From the NCBI RefSeq assembly GCF_003254395.2, contig NC_037652.1:9445001-9509000 (forward strand): DNA of 64,000 nucleotides. The letters run 5' to 3'. The first letter of the stretch is position 1. Each line of letters opens with the position of its first letter. Under the pieces are notes generated by a model. The model was not told where the DNA came from, searched no databases, and saw only the letters and a list, made by a program, of their open reading frames with translations. Shown piece after piece: positions 63,447 to 64,000 of the stretch. Both the position numbers and the translations under genes were made by a program. This DNA comes from Apis mellifera (Eukaryota > Arthropoda > Insecta > Hymenoptera > Apidae).

Positions 63447-64000
63447 GTAAGTACAATTCTATACAACAACATAACCTAAAATTCATTTGACACAAGTGAT
63501 TAAAATTCTAACATATGTTGATTTATTTTATTCGACATATATTATATTTTGAATATTTTCTAAACGTTTTCACTTCTTCAATATAATAATTCAATAATTT
63601 AATAAACTTTAAAAAGTATGATATTCATTTTATCGAGAAGTCAATATAACAATTATAAAGAAATAAATTATTGTCAATAGAAATATCGTAACATCACAAC
63701 ATTATATCATTATTTTATTTTATATTTATTTAGGAAATATTCCCAAAAAAATATTTATATGATACGTCATTATGTATATATGTATGAAATTTAATTCAAA
63801 ATTTATATCGGTCATAATTTTGTTTATATTTGTATTTATTCAAAAGGCAAATCGGATAAAGATTTACGAATGTAATCCGATTCAATGATACAAATGAATT
63901 GAATTTACTTTCTAAATTTTTTAAATTTTTTAAATTTTGCGATCGTCTTTGAAATTAATATCATTTAAACGAAATTGTGATTATAAAAAAAAAAAAAAAA

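Noticed and set aside
1..64000. CRISPR arrays, bacterial operons, phage or plasmid features, endogenous viral genes
   Set aside because: All credible genes are intron-rich animal genes; repeats are microsatellites without spacer structure; no viral protein motifs recognised.

Overview
The window is very AT-rich animal DNA with many small exons, short introns bounded by GT/AG, long TA and GTAT/ATAC microsatellites, and CpG not visibly depleted. Gene content and protein similarity point to an insect, most likely a hymenopteran; a bee such as Apis is the best guess, inferred from composition rather than a diagnostic marker. I see no bacterial, plasmid, CRISPR or intact transposon content. Single-copy genes fill the window.

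Layout, left to right: (1) 199-2814, minus strand: 5' part of MICU1, the mitochondrial calcium uptake regulator, running off the left edge. (2) 3823-4012, plus: a U2 snRNA gene. (3) 11720-23633, minus: cysteine string protein (Csp/DNAJC5), six coding exons over 12 kb, with a possible alternative last exon near 7.7 kb. (4) 26999-31340, plus: complete RINT1, 12 exons. (5) 31610-42272, minus, convergent with RINT1: complete WDR81, 22 exons. (6) 43437-62430, minus: complete GCN2 (EIF2AK4), 14 exons. (7) 58211-59909, plus: a small MADF-BESS gene nested antisense in GCN2 intron 2. (8) 63369 to the right edge, plus: first coding exon of SRP54, divergent from GCN2.

I built the gene models by joining ORF fragments by eye at GT/AG sites. 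Every exon join keeps the reading frame, and the totals fit the families: Csp 226 aa, RINT1 733 aa, WDR81 1938 aa, GCN2 1599 aa. The genes do not form one pathway. Loose themes are membrane traffic (Csp, RINT1, WDR81), translation and secretion (GCN2, SRP54) and mitochondrial calcium (MICU1).

I found no clearly new multi-gene system. The observations most worth checking are regulatory: a candidate alternative first exon that would give a GCN2 without its RWD domain; a candidate alternative C-terminal exon of Csp; two long C-rich pyrimidine tracts upstream of Csp exons; a (TA)n(TG)6 microsatellite directly against a WDR81 3' splice site; the nested MADF-BESS gene; and several perfect palindromes.
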